From an uncultured Erysipelotrichaceae bacterium (lineage in GTDB: Bacteria > Bacillota_I > Bacilli_A > Erysipelotrichales > Erysipelotrichaceae), in the NCBI GenBank assembly GCA_927435855.1, contig CAKMJZ010000020.1:1-62092 (forward strand): a DNA stretch of 62,092 nt, in the 5' to 3' direction. The notes beneath the pieces were generated by a model that was not told where the DNA came from, did not search any database, and worked only from the letters and a program-made list of their open reading frames with translations. Of the stretch, positions 35,710 through 44,472 are shown in pieces; within the stretch, counting starts at the first letter, position 1, and the number at the start of each line of letters is the position of its first letter. The translations under genes and the position numbers were made by a program.

Positions 35710-36660
35710 ATGCAAACCTGGTTCAAATTTAAACCGACGTTTAAAGAAATGATTTGGGGCGGAAACCGCCTGAAAACCGAATTTGGCTTCGATATTCCCT
35801 CAGATAAAACCGGAGAAGCCTGGATTATCAGTGCTCACCCACAAGGGGAATCTATCGTCGAAAACGGTGATGCGGCTAATGTTCCACTGAGTCAGCTGTA
35901 TAAAATGATTCGATCGTATTTCGGACCGGGTAAAAACGAAGAATTTCCAATCATGGTCAAAATCATCGATGCCAATAAAGACTTAAGCGTTCAAGTGCAT
36001 CCCGATGATGAGTATGCTCGCAGAGTGGAAGACTCACTGGGAAAATCGGAGAGTTGGTATGTCCTGGACTGTCAACCGGATACCCGGATGGTCATGGGTC
36101 ATCATGCCCGCACCAGTGAAGAATTTAATGCTCACTTACTATCCGGAAACTATGATACGCTATTTAGAAATCTGACCGTCAATAAAGGTGATTGTTTCGA
36201 TGTATCCGCCGGAACCATTCATGCCATCTGTGAAGGAACTTTACTGTATGAGGCACAGGAAAACTCCAATGTGACTTACCGAGTTTATGATTACGATCGT
36301 ACCGATGCCAAAGGAAACAAACGTGAATTACATTTGCGTAAAGCTATGGAAGTTACGACGTCGCCATCTAAACCTGATTCAATCAAAACAGAACCGATCG
36401 CCATTGGCAAAAACAATGTTACTTACTTAGTTAAAAACGAGTATTTCCAGATGCGTAAATACGAAGTTATCGATGAACTGACGATGGATTTAAGCGATGT
36501 ATTTATGATTATCAGTGTCATTGAGGGCAATGGCAAAATTAACAATAACATCATTAATAAAGGTGACAGTTTCATTGCTTTACCAAAAGAAGAAAAACTG
36601 CTTATTGAAGGACCTGTTACTTTATTAATTGTAGAACCAAAAGCTGAGAAAATGATGTAG
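35710..36660 (+). CDS. Class I mannose-6-phosphate isomerase
   Basis: A 316-residue type I PMI of the short Firmicute form. It starts FKFKPTFKEMIWGGNRL; zinc ligands are in LSVQVHPDDEY, SESWYVLD and GTIHAICEG, and TYRVYDYDR is present. It converts mannose-6-phosphate to fructose-6-phosphate. Of the PMI-like genes in this window it and the one at 51886 keep the most standard motifs. GCGGAGG precedes the start, terminator after the stop. Confidence 0.9.
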   Translation: MQTWFKFKPTFKEMIWGGNRLKTEFGFDIPSDKTGEAWIISAHPQGESIVENGDAANVPLSQLYKMIRSYFGPGKNEEFPIMVKIIDANKDLSVQVHPDDEYARRVEDSLGKSESWYVLDCQPDTRMVMGHHARTSEEFNAHLLSGNYDTLFRNLTVNKGDCFDVSAGTIHAICEGTLLYEAQENSNVTYRVYDYDRTDAKGNKRELHLRKAMEVTTSPSKPDSIKTEPIAIGKNNVTYLVKNEYFQMRKYEVIDELTMDLSDVFMIISVIEGNGKINNNIINKGDSFIALPKEEKLLIEGPVTLLIVEPKAEKMM

Positions 36661-36682
36661 AGCGGAATTTCCGCTCTTTTTT
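36659..36682 (+). terminator. Terminator after the PMI gene
   Basis: agagcgg and ccgctct, loop aattt, followed by TTTTTT. Confidence 0.85.
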
Positions 36683-36719
36683 AACAGGTTACTATAATAA
36701 CTTGATACAGGGAGGTCTA

Positions 36720-37235
36720 ATGGAAATGAAGATTAAATGCACCTTGGCTATGAGTTTGGATGGTTACATCGCAGATGAACAGGGAGGCTATGATTGGATT
36801 ATGGGTGATGGAAATAAAGTAAATGATACTGAGAAAAAGTGGGACTTTGAATCTTTTATGTACGATGTCGATGTAGTTGTGATGGGTAGAAACTGCTATG
36901 ATTTGAATATGCATAAAGAATTTTTGCATAAAGAAGTTGTGGTGATTACTTCACGGCAAATCGAAGATGATACCGTAACTTTTCTTAACGAAGATATCCT
37001 ATCGAAACTTCTCGAAATAAAGAAAACCAAAAAAATCTATATTTTTGGTGGTGGAATATTGGTTTCACAACTCAGAGAAATTATCGATGAGTATGCTATT
37101 GGCATCATTCCAATCATCTTGGGAAAGGGCATTCCCCTGTTTCATCCCGATGAAAACCGTGTTAAACTAAACCTTAAGGAAATCATTTGTGAAGATGGGA
37201 TAATCGTTCTAACTTATATAAAAAAAGGGGAGTAG
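36720..37235 (+). CDS. Dihydrofolate reductase/RibD C-terminal family protein
   Basis: A 171-residue protein of the DHFR superfamily of the RibD C-terminal type: KCTLAMSLDGYIADEQGGYDWI, VVMGRNCYD and KKIYIFGGGILVSQL with the NADP-binding Gly-rich loop. These act as pterin, pyrimidine or unknown reductases. Start follows GGGAGGT. It forms an apparent unit with the macrodomain and aminotransferase genes downstream (gaps of 1 and 11 bases). Confidence 0.82.
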   Translation: MEMKIKCTLAMSLDGYIADEQGGYDWIMGDGNKVNDTEKKWDFESFMYDVDVVVMGRNCYDLNMHKEFLHKEVVVITSRQIEDDTVTFLNEDILSKLLEIKKTKKIYIFGGGILVSQLREIIDEYAIGIIPIILGKGIPLFHPDENRVKLNLKEIICEDGIIVLTYIKKGE

Positions 37236-37236
37236 C

Positions 37237-37770
37237 ATGGAAATAAAACTGGAAATAACAAAATGCAGTATTTTGGATTGTCCGGTCGAAGTTATCGTCA
37301 ATGCGGCCAATGAAGATTTGATGCGTGGTGGCGGGGTTTGTGGTGTCATCCATAAAGCGGCTGGGATACTGCTTGATGAAGAACTCTTTGGTTTTGGCGG
37401 TTGCAAATCCGGAGAAGCCGTTGTGACCAAAGGCTATAAGACTGGATTCAAACACATCATACACACGGTTGCGCCACGTTGGTACGACAATCCTCCCGAT
37501 AAAGAAACCTTGCTTTTTGGCTGTTATATCAACAGTCTGAAACTTGCAGATTCATTGGGTATCACATCTATCGCCTTTCCAGCCTTGGGTATGGGAATCT
37601 TCCAGGTTCCTTTGGGCATTGGCAGCAAAACAGCCTTAATGGCCGTCAATCAGTATCAGAAAGTGAATAAAAACATTCGAAAGGTCATCTTTGCCTTACC
37701 GGACGAAATCATTTATCGTGAGTTTGACCGAATGCTCGATAAAGACAAAGAATACATACGTTTCAACTAG
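37237..37770 (+). CDS. Macrodomain (ADP-ribose-binding) protein
   Basis: A 177-residue single macrodomain: DCPVEVIVNAANEDLMRGGGVCGVIHKAAG binds ADP-ribose, KSGEAVVTKGYKTG and HIIHTVAPRW follow, and ALGMGIFQVPLGIGSKTAL completes the pocket. It would hydrolyse O-acetyl-ADP-ribose or remove ADP-ribose from targets. Start 1 base after the previous stop, with AAGGGGA upstream. Confidence 0.92.
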   Translation: MEIKLEITKCSILDCPVEVIVNAANEDLMRGGGVCGVIHKAAGILLDEELFGFGGCKSGEAVVTKGYKTGFKHIIHTVAPRWYDNPPDKETLLFGCYINSLKLADSLGITSIAFPALGMGIFQVPLGIGSKTALMAVNQYQKVNKNIRKVIFALPDEIIYREFDRMLDKDKEYIRFN

Positions 37771-37781
37771 GAGAAAAAAAT

Positions 37782-38960
37782 ATGAACTTCAACAAAATCA
37801 ATGATCGCAAAAACACTCATTCCATCAAGTGGGACGGGCATACCAAAATGAACATCCCGGATGACTGTCTTCCCATGTGGGTGGCAGATATGGACTTTCA
37901 AACAGTTCCTGAAGTAATAGAAGCCTTGAACAACTTAGCTCACAGCGGGATATACGGATATGCTTTTGAAAGTGATGAATACTTTCAATCAGTCATTGGT
38001 TGGATGAAACGTCGTCATCAATGGACTATTTTGAAAGAATGGATCAGTACTTCACCTGGTGTCGTATCCGCAATCCATGCCTGCATATTGGCATTTACGC
38101 AATTAGGCGATGCTGTCATGATTCAAAAGCCGGTCTATCATCCGTTTGCCCATTCTATCAATTCGTTAGAACGCAAGCTTATCAACAATGCTTTAGTATA
38201 TAAAGATGATCAATATATAATTGACTTTGTTGATTTTGAAAAGCAAATCATTGATAACAGTATCAAACTTTTTATTCTATGCTCTCCACATAATCCGGTG
38301 GGAAGGGTATGGACCACAGATGAACTAACAATGATGGCTGATATATGTATTAAACATAATGTTCTGATTGTTTCCGATGAAATTCATATGGACTTTGTGT
38401 TTAAACCATATCGCCACCAGATTTTGGTTGATTTGAATGAAAACTTTAAAGATCATGTCATTACCCTGACTGCCCCAAGTAAGACATTCAATTTAGCCGG
38501 ATTGAAATTATCGAACACCATCATTCTTAATCAAAAACTTAAGAAAAAGTATGATAAAGTCTATGATGATTTATCGGTTCATGCCGGACATTCTTTTGGA
38601 TTGATTGCAACACAGGCTGCCTATGAACATGGCGATGCCTACGTCGATGAAATGGTTGATTATCTACATGAAAACCTGATGTTTATGGACGGATTTTTCA
38701 AAGAACATTGTCCGAAGATAAAAATCATCCAACCTCAAGGATTGTATCTGGTGTGGGTCGATTTTCGTGAGTTAGGGATGAAAGATCGCGAACTTAAAAG
38801 TTTTCTACTTACCAAAGCCAAACTATGGTTGAATGATGGTGTGATTTTCGGACGTGAAGGCTCCGGATTTCAACGAATCAATATCGCAACCCCGCGAGCA
38901 ACCATAGAAAAAGCACTGAACCAGTTGCTCAGTGCTCTAAAAGAAGAAAATCTCTGTTAA
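37782..38960 (+). CDS. MalY/PatB-type aminotransferase (C-S lyase)
   Basis: A 392-residue PLP enzyme of fold type I. It opens with the family's DRKNTHSIKWD and LPMWVADMDFQTVPEV, has CSPHNPVGRVW, the PLP Asp region VSDEIHMD and the Lys in APSKTFNLAGLK, and an Arg near the end (RINIATPRATIEKA). MalY/PatB members cleave cystathionine or cysteine, releasing thiol or sulfide. AGGAG precedes the start. No sulfur genes are adjacent. Confidence 0.92.
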   Translation: MNFNKINDRKNTHSIKWDGHTKMNIPDDCLPMWVADMDFQTVPEVIEALNNLAHSGIYGYAFESDEYFQSVIGWMKRRHQWTILKEWISTSPGVVSAIHACILAFTQLGDAVMIQKPVYHPFAHSINSLERKLINNALVYKDDQYIIDFVDFEKQIIDNSIKLFILCSPHNPVGRVWTTDELTMMADICIKHNVLIVSDEIHMDFVFKPYRHQILVDLNENFKDHVITLTAPSKTFNLAGLKLSNTIILNQKLKKKYDKVYDDLSVHAGHSFGLIATQAAYEHGDAYVDEMVDYLHENLMFMDGFFKEHCPKIKIIQPQGLYLVWVDFRELGMKDRELKSFLLTKAKLWLNDGVIFGREGSGFQRINIATPRATIEKALNQLLSALKEENLC

Positions 38961-38978
38961 AAGGCCTATGGGCCTTTT
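38959..38978. terminator. Bidirectional terminator
   Basis: aaaaggcc and ggcctttt with loop tatg lie between the aminotransferase gene and the converging minus-strand gene. Confidence 0.85.
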
Positions 38979-38982
38979 ATAC

Positions 38983-39441
38983 TTATTGCTCGTCGATTTT
39001 GATGACTTCTTCACCTTCCGCACGAATGTTCAGTCCGGAAAGTTTCATGTTATAGGTAATGAATAAAACCGGTTGATCATCACTCAAAAGATTGGCACAA
39101 CCATTATTGATGCCCGATCCATGATTGACGCCATTAGCAATGACTCGCCAATTCTTAGGAACGACGATATCAATTCCAGATAAATTACCGAATATTGCCA
39201 ATTGACCCATATTGTTCTTAAGTGTGGCATTCGTGAAATCCACATGCAATCCAGAATAATTGACCGCATAGGAAGCGTAATCAAACACATTTTCAAATTT
39301 CACGGTTTCGCCTTTAAAACTGACTTTCTTGTCATAACCCTTCATCTGCTTCTGCGTGGTAATTACGTTGTAAGCAATAGCTCCAGCCCCAGCCGCAACC
39401 GTTAGGCCAGCCACGGTTAGAAAAATATACCTTTTTTTCAT
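38983..39441 (-). CDS. LiaF/toast-rack-like membrane-anchored protein
   Basis: A 152-residue protein with one N-terminal helix (YIFLTVAGLTVAAGAGAIAY) and a C-terminal beta domain with repeated short strands (GLHVDFTNATLKNNMGQLAIFGNLSGIDIVVPKNWRVIANGVNHGSG), like the adhesin/LiaF C-terminal fold. Such domains go with PspC, and a PspC gene is directly upstream in the same unit. It likely takes part in envelope stress sensing. Confidence 0.65.
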   Translation of the reverse strand: MKKRYIFLTVAGLTVAAGAGAIAYNVITTQKQMKGYDKKVSFKGETVKFENVFDYASYAVNYSGLHVDFTNATLKNNMGQLAIFGNLSGIDIVVPKNWRVIANGVNHGSGINNGCANLLSDDQPVLFITYNMKLSGLNIRAEGEEVIKIDEQ

Positions 39442-39455
39442 TAAAAATCCTCCTT

Positions 39456-39665
39456 TTATCTGACTGCTGATTTTTCAGGTAAGACAATCCAAAGAACTAC
39501 ATAAATCCAAAATCCTATGGTAACACCAAAAAGTGCCAACAAAAATAAGATTCGAACCAAAGAGACATCAATTTTAAAGCGCTCTGAAATTCCGGAACAA
39601 ACGCCGCCCAAAACAGCGCCATCTTTACTGCGATATAATTGAGTGTCAGGATCATGATAGGCCAT
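39456..39665 (-). CDS. PspC-domain protein
   Basis: A 69-residue PspC-domain protein: LYRSKDGAVLGGVCSGISERFKIDVSLVRILFLLA then a membrane helix and WIVLPEK. This family responds to envelope stress, usually at the membrane. A strong GGGGGTG site precedes the start; it is followed by the toast-rack-like gene 14 bases later. Confidence 0.9.
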   Translation of the reverse strand: MAYHDPDTQLYRSKDGAVLGGVCSGISERFKIDVSLVRILFLLALFGVTIGFWIYVVLWIVLPEKSAVR

Positions 39666-39690
39666 AAAAGCACCCCCTTTAACTGAGTAT

Positions 39691-39699
39691 ATTATAGCA
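39691..39699 (-). promoter_or_regulatory. Extended -10 promoter of the pspC unit
   Basis: On the minus strand TGCTATAAT with a perfect -10 box about 26 bases before the start codon; no clear -35 box. Confidence 0.6.
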
Positions 39700-39750
39700 C
39701 AGATAAAAATAACTAAGGTATAATAATGGAATAAGACGGAGGAAAATCCG

Positions 39751-40668
39751 ATGAAGAAACCGATTTTATTTCAAGGAAATATGAAAATGGACCACTATTT
39801 TGAAGGATGGTATTTTAAGCAGGTATGTGAAAAACATCAACAGACCATTAGCTTTATACCTGGCGTCAGCTTAATAAAAGGGGATGAGCATGCTTTTATT
39901 CAGGTAATCATCGCACCTAAAATCGAAACGCATTATTTCCGCTTTGACATTAAAGAGTTTTCAGCTCTGGATGAACCATTTACGGTTCGTATTGCGAACA
40001 ATATATTCAAAAAAGATGGAATATCAATGAATCTTCAAGATGATAAACTGTCTGTCAAAGGTGACTTAAACTATGGCACATTCAAAATCATCGAAACTTC
40101 ACTTTATTCGCCATCCATCATGGGACCATTTACTTATATTCCCAATATGGAATGTAACCATGGCGTCATCAGTATGGACCACTCTGTCAACGGACAGATA
40201 AACGTCAACGGAAAATCATGGCAGTTTCAAAACGACCGGGGTTACATCGAGAAAGATTGGGGGACGTCTTTTCCCAAACGATACCTCTGGGTACAGGCCA
40301 ATCATTTTGACGATCCCTCCGTTTGTTTGATGGCCAGTGTCGCTAAAGTACCGTTTCTTGGATGTTCGTTCAACGGAGTTATTGCCAATTTGATTATTGA
40401 TGGAAAAGAACACCGCTTTGCGACATACAACGGATATAGAGATAGAAACATTCAAAAGTTTGATGGCGGTTTCTCATTTGAACTGAAAAAAGGGGGCGAT
40501 TTGTGTAAAGTTGTTGTCCACTTTGATGATAGCGGTGAATTAAAAGCACCGCAGTACGGTGCTATGAGTGGTGTGATCAAAGAAGGACTAGGTGCAAAAA
40601 TAACAGTAAGTTATCAAGGAAAAACCTACCTCAGCGAGTATGGCGGTGCAGAACTGGTGGGTTATTGA
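39751..40668 (+). CDS. Tocopherol cyclase family protein
   Basis: A 305-residue protein with motifs of the tocopherol cyclase-like family: DHYFEGWYFKQ near residue 15, GPFTYIPNMECNHGVISM and the central GYIEKDWGTSFPKRYLWVQANHF. Firmicute members cannot make tocopherol and their substrate is unknown; a lipid- or isoprenoid-like ligand is suspected. GGAGGAA precedes the start. Its end overlaps that of the converging lipid kinase gene by 7 bases. Confidence 0.85.
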   Translation: MKKPILFQGNMKMDHYFEGWYFKQVCEKHQQTISFIPGVSLIKGDEHAFIQVIIAPKIETHYFRFDIKEFSALDEPFTVRIANNIFKKDGISMNLQDDKLSVKGDLNYGTFKIIETSLYSPSIMGPFTYIPNMECNHGVISMDHSVNGQINVNGKSWQFQNDRGYIEKDWGTSFPKRYLWVQANHFDDPSVCLMASVAKVPFLGCSFNGVIANLIIDGKEHRFATYNGYRDRNIQKFDGGFSFELKKGGDLCKVVVHFDDSGELKAPQYGAMSGVIKEGLGAKITVSYQGKTYLSEYGGAELVGY

Positions 40669-41561
40669 GTTGTTTTACTTAGAATCAAATTGATTCTCTT
40701 TGGCAGACATTCGATGTGAGCTTTTTTATAGGCTCCTCCGAATTCTCCATCCAGACACCAATTCAAAGCTTCTGATGATTCGATACTCAAGGAAGTTACG
40801 GAACGCATTTCAATCAACGGATGCTGATAATTGCCTTTTGCCAATTCGATAACGATTTCCAACCACTGTAATACATTCTTTGGATAGCGAATAATTAACA
40901 ACTCTAGTAGTCCATCGTCGGTTTTGACTTTTTCTTTTGGATATCTTAGCATACCGGCAACCGATGTAGAATTGGTAATGGCTAAGAAAATGACATCTTC
41001 TGTTACTGATTCTCCGTCAATTTTGATTGTCACACGATGTTTTCGCAAAGATGTAAAGTGATTCAACGAGTAAAGTAAGTAAGCCCCATATCCCAAGGCA
41101 TTTTTTGCTAATTGCGGAGTTTTATATGAAACAGCGGTAAAAGCACCAATCGATGCAATATAGCTAAAGTAACTGTTTTCAAACTGTCCGATGTCCAAAG
41201 GATGCACTTCGCCGGTCATGATATCTTCAGCTGATTGACGAATATTGCGCACCATATGATGACTACGTGCAAAATCGTTGGTGGTTCCAGCTGGAATGAA
41301 TCCCAAAGAAACATCTGAGTTTACATTCATAATGCCGGTAATGACTTCATTCAATGTACCATCACCACCTAAACAGGCGATAATGTCATATTTGCTATGA
41401 TTTTTCTCAACCAATGTCGTAGCATCCGACGGTCGTCGGGTCATTACCATGTTACACACATCAGCACGAAGCGAGATCTGTTTAACTAAGGAAAAAAGGC
41501 GACTACGCGACTTAAGTTTACCGGCTTTAGGATTTACGATTAATAATACTTTTTTCGTCAT
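40662..41561 (-). CDS. Diacylglycerol kinase-family lipid kinase
   Basis: A 299-residue soluble lipid kinase of the DgkB/YegS type: LLIVNPKAGK at the start, CLGGDGTLNEVITGI (the GGDGT motif) near 60-75, PAGTTNDFARSH and the C-terminal CLDGEFGG. It phosphorylates diacylglycerol or similar lipid in recycling from lipoteichoic acid synthesis, which fits the LtaS-like protein in this window. Start chosen at the ATG after GGGGGCG. Confidence 0.9.
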   Translation of the reverse strand: MTKKVLLIVNPKAGKLKSRSRLFSLVKQISLRADVCNMVMTRRPSDATTLVEKNHSKYDIIACLGGDGTLNEVITGIMNVNSDVSLGFIPAGTTNDFARSHHMVRNIRQSAEDIMTGEVHPLDIGQFENSYFSYIASIGAFTAVSYKTPQLAKNALGYGAYLLYSLNHFTSLRKHRVTIKIDGESVTEDVIFLAITNSTSVAGMLRYPKEKVKTDDGLLELLIIRYPKNVLQWLEIVIELAKGNYQHPLIEMRSVTSLSIESSEALNWCLDGEFGGAYKKAHIECLPKRINLILSKTTQ

Positions 41562-41672
41562 TCTGATCGCCCCCAACGTATTATTTCCTACTTACATTAT
41601 ACGGTTTTAACCGACAATATTCAATCAAGCCCCTATATTATGATATACTGATATTGCCTTTAGGGAGGAATT

Positions 41673-42791
41673 ATGGACATAAAACGCAAACAAAAATTTT
41701 TAATTGAAGCCGCGTATGTAATTGTCATGTTAGCTTTGATTTATGTTACATTCAAATATTTCATTCCGCTCATATTTCCATTTGTTTTGGGTTTTATTAT
41801 TGCCTTTGCTTTTAAACCGCTTATCCGTTCAGTAACCAATAAGCTCAAACTTCCCAATAAGCTTTCTGCTTTGGTCGTTATCGGATTTTTTTATTTGATA
41901 TTACTGACGATTACGATATTCTTGGGTATTGAAGTATTCTTGTATCTCAAAGACTTCTTTTTGGGAATCCCTGAGTTGTACAATAATGTACTTGTTCCCT
42001 GGCTTTCAAATGCGTTGATAAATCTGGAGCAAATCGCTTCACAGATTGATCCGATGCTAGTCCAACAAGTCCGCATCTACTCCCAACAAATTCTTGAATC
42101 ATTGGGCAATTTAATCACGTCCATTTCTGTGGGAAGCGTAGGATTTATCACAGGTTTTGCTTCCAAAGTTCCGATGTTTCTGGTCGGATTCTTATTGACC
42201 GTCATTTCCTCTTTCTTTATTGCCATGGATTACCAACTGATCGTAAATTTTTTGCTAGATCAAGTTTCGCCTAACAAGCGCAGTCTGCTTATAGAAGCAC
42301 AGCTATTTCTGGTGTCAACTCTTCATAAATATGCGAAGTCATATTTGATGATCATGTCCATCACATTTGTGGAACTGACGATTGGATTTTCGATCTTGGG
42401 AATTGAATCAGCGATCGTCGTTGCATTTTTGATTGCGATTTTCGATATCTTACCGATAGCTGGTACCGGCGGTGTCATGATACCTTGGATGATCCTTACC
42501 TTTTTAGAAGGTAATTCAAGTTTAGGTCTTGGTTTATTGATCATTTATCTAGTCGTTACCGTCATCCGAAATATCATCGAACCGAAGATCATTGGTGATC
42601 AAGTCGGATTACATCCGTTGTTGACCTTGTTTGCCATGTATATTGGTGTTCAACTCTTCGGCGTTGCGGGACTGTTTGGTTTCCCGATCACTTTAGCCAT
42701 TCTCAACGGATTGCATCGCAGTCATAAAATTGTCTTATATAAACAACCCAAAGAACCTGAAATCGTTCAAGCTGAAGTTGCAAGCGACTAA
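41673..42791 (+). CDS. AI-2E family transporter
   Basis: A 372-residue membrane protein with seven or eight helices of the PerM/YdiK/AI-2E family, including FIPLIFPFVLGFIIAFAFKPLI, the long central amphipathic part and IFDILPIAGTGGVMIPW and ILNGLH near the end. Members include putative autoinducer exporters and Na+/H+ antiporter-like proteins. TAGGGAGG precedes the start. Substrate unknown. Confidence 0.88.
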   Translation: MDIKRKQKFLIEAAYVIVMLALIYVTFKYFIPLIFPFVLGFIIAFAFKPLIRSVTNKLKLPNKLSALVVIGFFYLILLTITIFLGIEVFLYLKDFFLGIPELYNNVLVPWLSNALINLEQIASQIDPMLVQQVRIYSQQILESLGNLITSISVGSVGFITGFASKVPMFLVGFLLTVISSFFIAMDYQLIVNFLLDQVSPNKRSLLIEAQLFLVSTLHKYAKSYLMIMSITFVELTIGFSILGIESAIVVAFLIAIFDILPIAGTGGVMIPWMILTFLEGNSSLGLGLLIIYLVVTVIRNIIEPKIIGDQVGLHPLLTLFAMYIGVQLFGVAGLFGFPITLAILNGLHRSHKIVLYKQPKEPEIVQAEVASD

Positions 42792-42806
42792 TTTGTCCGA
42801 ATGTCA

Positions 42807-42834
42807 TTGAAAAGATGTTGGGATTTGATATACT
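42807..42834 (+). promoter_or_regulatory. Promoter of the rubredoxin gene
   Basis: TTGAAA at 42807-42812 and TATACT at 42829-42834, spacer 16 bases. Confidence 0.65.
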
Positions 42835-42865
42835 TTAGATATAAAATAAGAAAGGAACAAATAAA

Positions 42866-43027
42866 ATGAAATATCAATGTTTAGCATGTGAATACATCTA
42901 TGACCCGGCTATCGGCGATCCGGATAGCGGAATTGCTCCGGGAACATCGTTTGAGGATATTCCTGATGATTGGATGTGCCCACTTTGCGGCGTAAGCAAA
43001 GACATGTTTGAGCCTATCACAGAATAA
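42866..43027 (+). CDS. Rubredoxin
   Basis: A 53-residue rubredoxin: [10 protein letters not shown] and [16 protein letters not shown] supply the two CxxC pairs that hold one iron. It is a small cytoplasmic electron carrier common in anaerobes, often used in oxygen and peroxide defence. AAAGGAAC precedes the start. It has its own promoter and lies 48 bases before the cyclophilin gene. Confidence 0.97.
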   Translation: MKYQCLACEYIYDPAIGDPDSGIAPGTSFEDIPDDWMCPLCGVSKDMFEPITE

Positions 43028-43075
43028 GCTTGCTGGCACAGTCATCGATTGTGCCTTTCTATAGAAGGAGAACTT

Positions 43076-43588
43076 ATGAACCCTATCATCACATTGACCA
43101 TGGAAAATGGCAATGAAATCAAGATCGAACTTTTCCCCGAAGTGGCACCAAATACCGTCAACAATTTTATTTCCCTTGTATCCAAGAGCTATTATGATGG
43201 ACTTATTTTCCATCGCGTTATTCCCGGATTTATGATTCAAGGCGGATGTCCGACGGGTACCGGGATGGGTAATCCCGGATATTCTATAGCGGGAGAATTT
43301 ACATCCAATGGATTTAAAAACGAACTTAAACACAAACGTGGCATCATCTCGATGGCTCGTTCCTCACTGCCCAACAGTGCCGGATCACAGTTTTTCTTGA
43401 TGGTCGCGGATTCACCACATCTGGATGGCCAGTACGCATCTTTTGGACAGGTTATTTCCGGAATGGAAGAGGCTGATCGGATCGTTAAAGTAAAAAGTTT
43501 CCGTGATCGTCCGACTGAGGATCAACGCATCCTAAAGGCTACCGTTGAAACCTTTGATATCGAATACTCTGAAGTTGTCAAAGTTTAA
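43076..43588 (+). CDS. Cyclophilin-type peptidyl-prolyl isomerase
   Basis: A 170-residue cytoplasmic cyclophilin: PNTVNNFISLV, FHRVIPGFMIQGG with the catalytic Arg and Phe, GTGMGNPGYSIAGEF, RGIISMARSSLPNSAGSQFFLMV and FGQVISGMEEAD. It speeds proline isomerisation in protein folding. Start chosen at the ATG after AGAAGGAG, giving no signal peptide. Confidence 0.95.
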   Translation: MNPIITLTMENGNEIKIELFPEVAPNTVNNFISLVSKSYYDGLIFHRVIPGFMIQGGCPTGTGMGNPGYSIAGEFTSNGFKNELKHKRGIISMARSSLPNSAGSQFFLMVADSPHLDGQYASFGQVISGMEEADRIVKVKSFRDRPTEDQRILKATVETFDIEYSEVVKV

Positions 43589-43608
43589 CCTTCGCAAGAA
43601 GGTTTTTC
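43587..43608 (+). terminator. Weak terminator after the cyclophilin gene
   Basis: aacctt and aaggtt with loop cgcaag, followed by TTTTCTTT. Confidence 0.6.
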
Positions 43609-43633
43609 TTTAGGGTTAAACGGATGACTTTAA

Positions 43634-43673
43634 TGATAGAAAATGATAGAATATGATTGAAAATGATAGTTAA
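43634..43673 (+). repeat. Four 10-bp phased direct repeats upstream of the second sugar island
   Basis: Units tgatagaaaa, tgatagaata, tgattgaaaa and a weaker tgatagttaa follow one another at exactly 10 bp. They lie 29 bases before the first gene of the island and are on the same strand as it. Together with the array at 10711-10750 they give the consensus TGRTWGAWAW, fitting a DeoR-type operator. Confidence 0.7.
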
Positions 43674-43701
43674 GTTCAATTAATTCTCGAAAGGAGTATT
43701 T

Positions 43702-44472
43702 ATGAGCACCGTATATAACGAATACTTATCCGCATCTTATAAAATCATGAAAGACATCACGACTTCTCAAATGGAAACCATTGAGCAGGTCTCCCAAATT
43801 TTCGCCAATTGTATTGCCAATGAGGGCTTAGTTCATGTCTATGGATCAGGTCACTCACGCATGGCCGTTGAAGAAGTGTTCCCGCGTTATGGCAGTTTCC
43901 CGGGATTCCACACGATCGTCGAACTGTCGATGACCTTCCACAATCAAGTCGTTGGGGCTAATGGTCAACGCCAGGCCATGTTTATCGAAAACGTAGAAGG
44001 ACTGGCAGAACAAATTCTCAATAACTTCATATTTAAACCGCAAGATGTCTTTTTGTTATTCTCAACCAGTGGCGTCGGGAATGTCGTCGTCGAAATGGCG
44101 ATGGGAGCTAAAAAGCGCGGGATGAAAGTCATTGCGATCACCGCGGTAGAAAATTGTAAGATGACCCCACATAAGCACTCATCGGGTTCCAAACTGATTG
44201 ATATCGCCGATATTTTGATTGATACCTGTGTTCCCATGGGGGATGCGGTCGTGCATGTCCCTAACCTGATCACTCCGGTCGGACCTACCTCTACCATCGC
44301 AAACACGCTGATCGTCAATTTGATTAAAGTTCGTGTAGCTGAGTTATTAACACAGGCCGGTCAGCCACCATTGGTATTGACCAGTCCGGTGTTCGTTGGA
44401 AAAGAAGCGTCCCGCCAGCTTTTTGAAGACACGTATAACGACTACCGTCGTCGGGTTAACCGAGTATTATGA
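43702..44472 (+). CDS. SIS-domain phosphosugar-binding protein
   Basis: A 256-residue single SIS domain of the UPF0309-like group: VHVYGSGHSRMAVEEVFPRYG (residues 42-62) and FLLFSTSGVGNVVVEMAM form the phosphosugar site, with the later GPTSTIANTLIVNL helix. The family isomerises or hydrolyses phosphosugars, often amino sugars. It is the first gene of the eight-gene run, with AAAGGAG upstream and ATGA overlap into the next. A paralogue is at 59459. Confidence 0.82.
   Translation: MSTVYNEYLSASYKIMKDITTSQMETIEQVSQIFANCIANEGLVHVYGSGHSRMAVEEVFPRYGSFPGFHTIVELSMTFHNQVVGANGQRQAMFIENVEGLAEQILNNFIFKPQDVFLLFSTSGVGNVVVEMAMGAKKRGMKVIAITAVENCKMTPHKHSSGSKLIDIADILIDTCVPMGDAVVHVPNLITPVGPTSTIANTLIVNLIKVRVAELLTQAGQPPLVLTSPVFVGKEASRQLFEDTYNDYRRRVNRVL

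Noticed and set aside
37183-37464. Minus-strand frames over the macrodomain gene
   Set aside because: Shadows of a strong coding frame with no independent signals.
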